Assembly: GCA_009783355.1 (NCBI GenBank)
Contig: WRHH01000008.1
Span: 1-64,000 of the forward strand
Length of the DNA: 64,000 nt
Direction of reading: 5' to 3'
From: Synergistaceae bacterium
Lineage (GTDB): Bacteria > Synergistota > Synergistia > Synergistales > Aminobacteriaceae
This document shows, piece by piece, positions 62,100 to 64,000 of this stretch. Numbering within the stretch: position 1 is the first letter of the stretch; every line of letters begins with the position of its first letter. A model generated the notes under the pieces. The model saw only the letters and a program-made list of their open reading frames with translations, was not told the origin of the DNA and made no database searches. The translations under genes and the position numbers were made by a program.

Positions 62100-62398
62100 C
62101 TTGCACATCCTTTACTGTTGTTTATCAAGTGTAAATTCTCTCACCGTTTTTGAATCAGTAACGCGAAACAACGCGTAATAAAGTTGTAATAAATAATCGT
62201 ATTGACAAACAAGATTTTAGTTCCGCATTGGTTCTTTAAATTGTCCGAATCAATTCTATTGAGTTTATTTGTAGTATTATGTTTTGTCAACCTCTCGAAA
62301 CTGTTCCACATGCAATTTCTTTCAGTAGCATGACGCGCGCCTGTTTCGGCGAAAGGCATTTCAAGAAGCGCTTTGTACGCTTTGTTAATTTCATTATG
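62100..62398. other. Intergenic region upstream of the PIN pair
   Basis: A 72-codon minus-strand frame (62141-62359) is open but low in coding character, with no ribosome binding site and no known domain, so it is not called. Nothing else was identified. Confidence 0.35.
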
Positions 62399-62435
62399 AT
62401 GAATTAAAAAATTTGGGCGTCCAAGGGTTTATGGA
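62399..62435 (+). repeat. Duplicated 37-nt fragment of the PI-PLC gene
   Basis: Matches 61125-61161 at 35 of 37 positions, including the exact 22-mer formed by TGGGCGTCCAAGG and GTTTATGGA. The copy is outside any gene. Confidence 0.85.
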
Positions 62436-62460
62436 CATATCGCAATTTAAATGCATGGCT

Positions 62461-62543
62461 TTTCAGGGGAGGAAGACGTAAGACCGGATTCATCCGGCTG
62501 TCTTTGCTAATTTTAGGATCCCTCGGCTTTAGTCGTGGGAGTA
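62461..62543 (+). mobile_element. Probable solo right end of an IS200/IS605-family element
   Basis: Two consecutive hairpins, CCGGA-TTCA-TCCGG (62484-62497) and CCCTCGGC-TTTA-GTCGTGGG (62520-62539), followed by AGTATGTAA. The CCTCGGCTTTAG...GTGGGAG arrangement is typical of IS605 right ends, which also encode the guide RNA of TnpB. No tnpA or tnpB gene is in the window, so this is a remnant or a non-autonomous copy. Confidence 0.5.
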
Positions 62544-62682
62544 TGTAAATGAGAATCCAAATCAGTTGCGATTGTTTATGTTGATGGTATGAGCGCGATA
62601 AATCGCGCCCTTACCCGCTTATCTTTTTACGTTTTCCAAATTCCAATTCTTTTGCTTTTATCTTTTCATTGAACATTGTGCA

Positions 62683-62714
62683 ATGATCATTAATCATTGA
62701 TCATTGATCATTGC
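62683..62714. repeat. Heptamer array TTGATCA
   Basis: ATGATCA, TTAATCA, TTGATCA, TTGATCA (62683-62710). The last unit contains the stop codon (62708-62710) of the TRAP permease gene on the minus strand. Confidence 0.88.
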
Positions 62715-64000
62715 CTTTTCCCCCTCGGAAAAACTTTTTGCAGGGCATAAACAATAAGCATCATCCCTGCCCCAAGCAAATCACTGTATATACCGGGGAA
62801 TATCAAAGAAACAGCTCCAACTAGAAGCATTAGCCTTTCAATGATGTTCAGTCCTCTGAGCCAATAACCTGCTGAACAGAAAGCCAACGCGAATATCCCC
62901 GCAAGGGCGGTTCCCACGTAAAATATTGCCTGATACCAAGTTGTATTGATTAAAAGCAATTCAGGATTGTACACAAAAATATACGGGATTATAAAACCGG
63001 CTAAAGCCAATTTTACGGCGAGAAACCCCGTTGTGTTCGGATTTGCTTTTGCTATGCCCGCTGCGGCGTATGCGGCAAGCGCGACCGGAGGAGTAAGGTC
63101 TGCGAATATTCCAAAATACATTATAAACAAGTGAACAGCTATCGTCGGGATTTCCATCCCGATTTTCTCTCCAAGAAGTAATATAGCGGGCGCCGCCATC
63201 GTTGCAAGCACAATATACTTTGCTGTGGTTGGCAGTCCCATTCCGAGAATAATCGAAGCTACCATTGTGAGCATAAGGGTGAAGAAAAAGTTTCCGCCTG
63301 AAAGCAGCACAATCGCGTTTGCTATTTTAAGTCCAACGCCCGAAAGGGTGACAACGCCTATGACAATTCCGGTACACGCGCAAGCTGCTGCAACGCCGAG
63401 GGCAGTCCGCGCGCCGTCTTCCATCGCGTAGAAAACATTCTTAATTCCGATTAGCGCCGAGTCGATAATATCATCAATTAATACCCGAATCGCGCCGATA
63501 ACACCTTTGTATTCGCCTCGCCATAAGCCGAAAACAACCTTGAATACAAACTTAAATACGATCCGCATCAATTTAGCCAACATGGCTACGAGCATTGTCA
63601 CTATGATACATATGAGCGCGGAACGCGACGGGGTATAGCCCTTAAGCAGCATATATAACATAACGACAATCGGTATTATCAAATACCAGCCATCGACCAT
63701 AACTTTCTTTAATACCGGAAGATTTGATTTGGGAATACCTTTCAAACCTGTTCTCAATGCCTCCATATGCACCATTAAGCCAACTGAAATGTAGTATAGT
63801 ATCGCTGGAATAGCTGCGCATATCGCAATTTCAATATATGGCTTTTCAATAAAGGTTGACATAATGAACGCTGCGGCGCCCATTATCGGAGGCATTATTT
63901 GACCGCCTGTTGACGAAGCGGCTTCCACGGCGCCAGCGAAAGCGGGGCGATACCCTACACCTTTCATAAGTGGAATTGTGAACGCTCCGGTGGTGACGAC
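62708..64000 (-). CDS. TRAP transporter fused permease (TAXI type), C-terminal part
   Basis: The frame is open to the window edge; 430 residues are visible. SSTGGQIMPPIMGAAAFIM is the characteristic DctM-like motif of TRAP permeases. About 11 membrane segments follow, including GVVTLSGVGLKIANAIVLLSG, GMGLPTTAKYIVLATMAAPA and LTPPVALAAYAAAGIAKANP, as in the fused DctQM permeases that work with a TAXI substrate-binding protein. It moves a carboxylate-like solute by Na+ symport. The C-terminus FPRGKRQ ends in a heptamer array that gives the stop codon. The substrate-binding partner is outside the window. Confidence 0.88.
   Translation of the reverse strand, partial: VVTTGAFTIPLMKGVGYRPAFAGAVEAASSTGGQIMPPIMGAAAFIMSTFIEKPYIEIAICAAIPAILYYISVGLMVHMEALRTGLKGIPKSNLPVLKKVMVDGWYLIIPIVVMLYMLLKGYTPSRSALICIIVTMLVAMLAKLMRIVFKFVFKVVFGLWRGEYKGVIGAIRVLIDDIIDSALIGIKNVFYAMEDGARTALGVAAACACTGIVIGVVTLSGVGLKIANAIVLLSGGNFFFTLMLTMVASIILGMGLPTTAKYIVLATMAAPAILLLGEKIGMEIPTIAVHLFIMYFGIFADLTPPVALAAYAAAGIAKANPNTTGFLAVKLALAGFIIPYIFVYNPELLLINTTWYQAIFYVGTALAGIFALAFCSAGYWLRGLNIIERLMLLVGAVSLIFPGIYSDLLGAGMMLIVYALQKVFPRGKRQ

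Noticed and set aside
62141-62359. 72-codon minus-strand ORF upstream of the PIN pair
   Set aside because: No ribosome binding site, no known motif and composition like non-coding DNA.

Overview
The window reads as a chromosomal segment of a Synergistota bacterium (anaerobic, diderm). The strongest clue is a C-terminal tail of the Synerg-CTERM type (a Gly-Cys-Asn motif, a hydrophobic helix, then basic residues) on three secreted proteins: the M14 peptidase-like protein (7407-10490), the amidase (55366-57486) and the RCC1-repeat protein (57742-59295). The anaerobic sulfite reductase AsrABC, hydrogenase maturation genes, many signal peptides, an outer-membrane beta-barrel and a TAXI-type TRAP permease fit this. 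No rRNA, tRNA or CRISPR array was seen.

Layout. 1-6.9 kb: the end of a D-cysteine desulfhydrase-like gene, an Asp/Glu racemase, dprA with a 34-codon membrane miniprotein gene and a GNAT gene, then hypC, hypD and hypE, with a PIN toxin-antitoxin pair and a flavodoxin remnant lodged between hypC and hypD. 7-18 kb: a large secreted M14 peptidase, then asrABC followed on the same strand by hemC, cobA-hemD, hemB and a precorrin-2 dehydrogenase gene. That set makes siroheme, the AsrC cofactor, from aminolevulinate. 18-29 kb: a set of exported enzymes on the minus strand (alkaline phosphatase, FAD oxidoreductase, C69 dipeptidase, a small secreted protein), a RelB/YafQ-type toxin-antitoxin pair, and a FIST-domain sensor with a hybrid histidine kinase. 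29.3-41.5 kb: five same-strand genes that look like a complete synthase-dependent exopolysaccharide system: a PilZ-like/GT2 processive synthase, a degenerate deacetylase-like protein, a 1708-residue TPR-deacetylase-like-porin fusion, a GH18 hydrolase, and a beta-helix/polysaccharide deacetylase fusion. This resembles Pga, Pel and alginate systems mixed together and is the best candidate for an undescribed system.

42-54.9 kb: an Rpn-family nuclease, then a minus-strand accessory island: small zinc-ribbon and membrane proteins, an ankyrin protein, a DUF6273-like protein, a 1290-residue exported protein built of 182-residue tandem repeats, a membrane-bound LuxR regulator and an 894-residue exported unknown. 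55.4-64 kb: the two other Synerg-CTERM proteins, a PI-PLC-like protein, a second PIN pair, a probable IS200/IS605 right end without its transposase, and a TRAP permease running off the window.

Non-coding structure: arrays of 7-bp tandem repeats, with a different unit at each site, sit at the 3' ends of genes and in three cases supply the stop codon. A MITE-like element of about 120 bp with 16-bp terminal inverted repeats is present in two good copies and probably two degraded ones. All function calls rest on motifs read by eye; no database search was possible.
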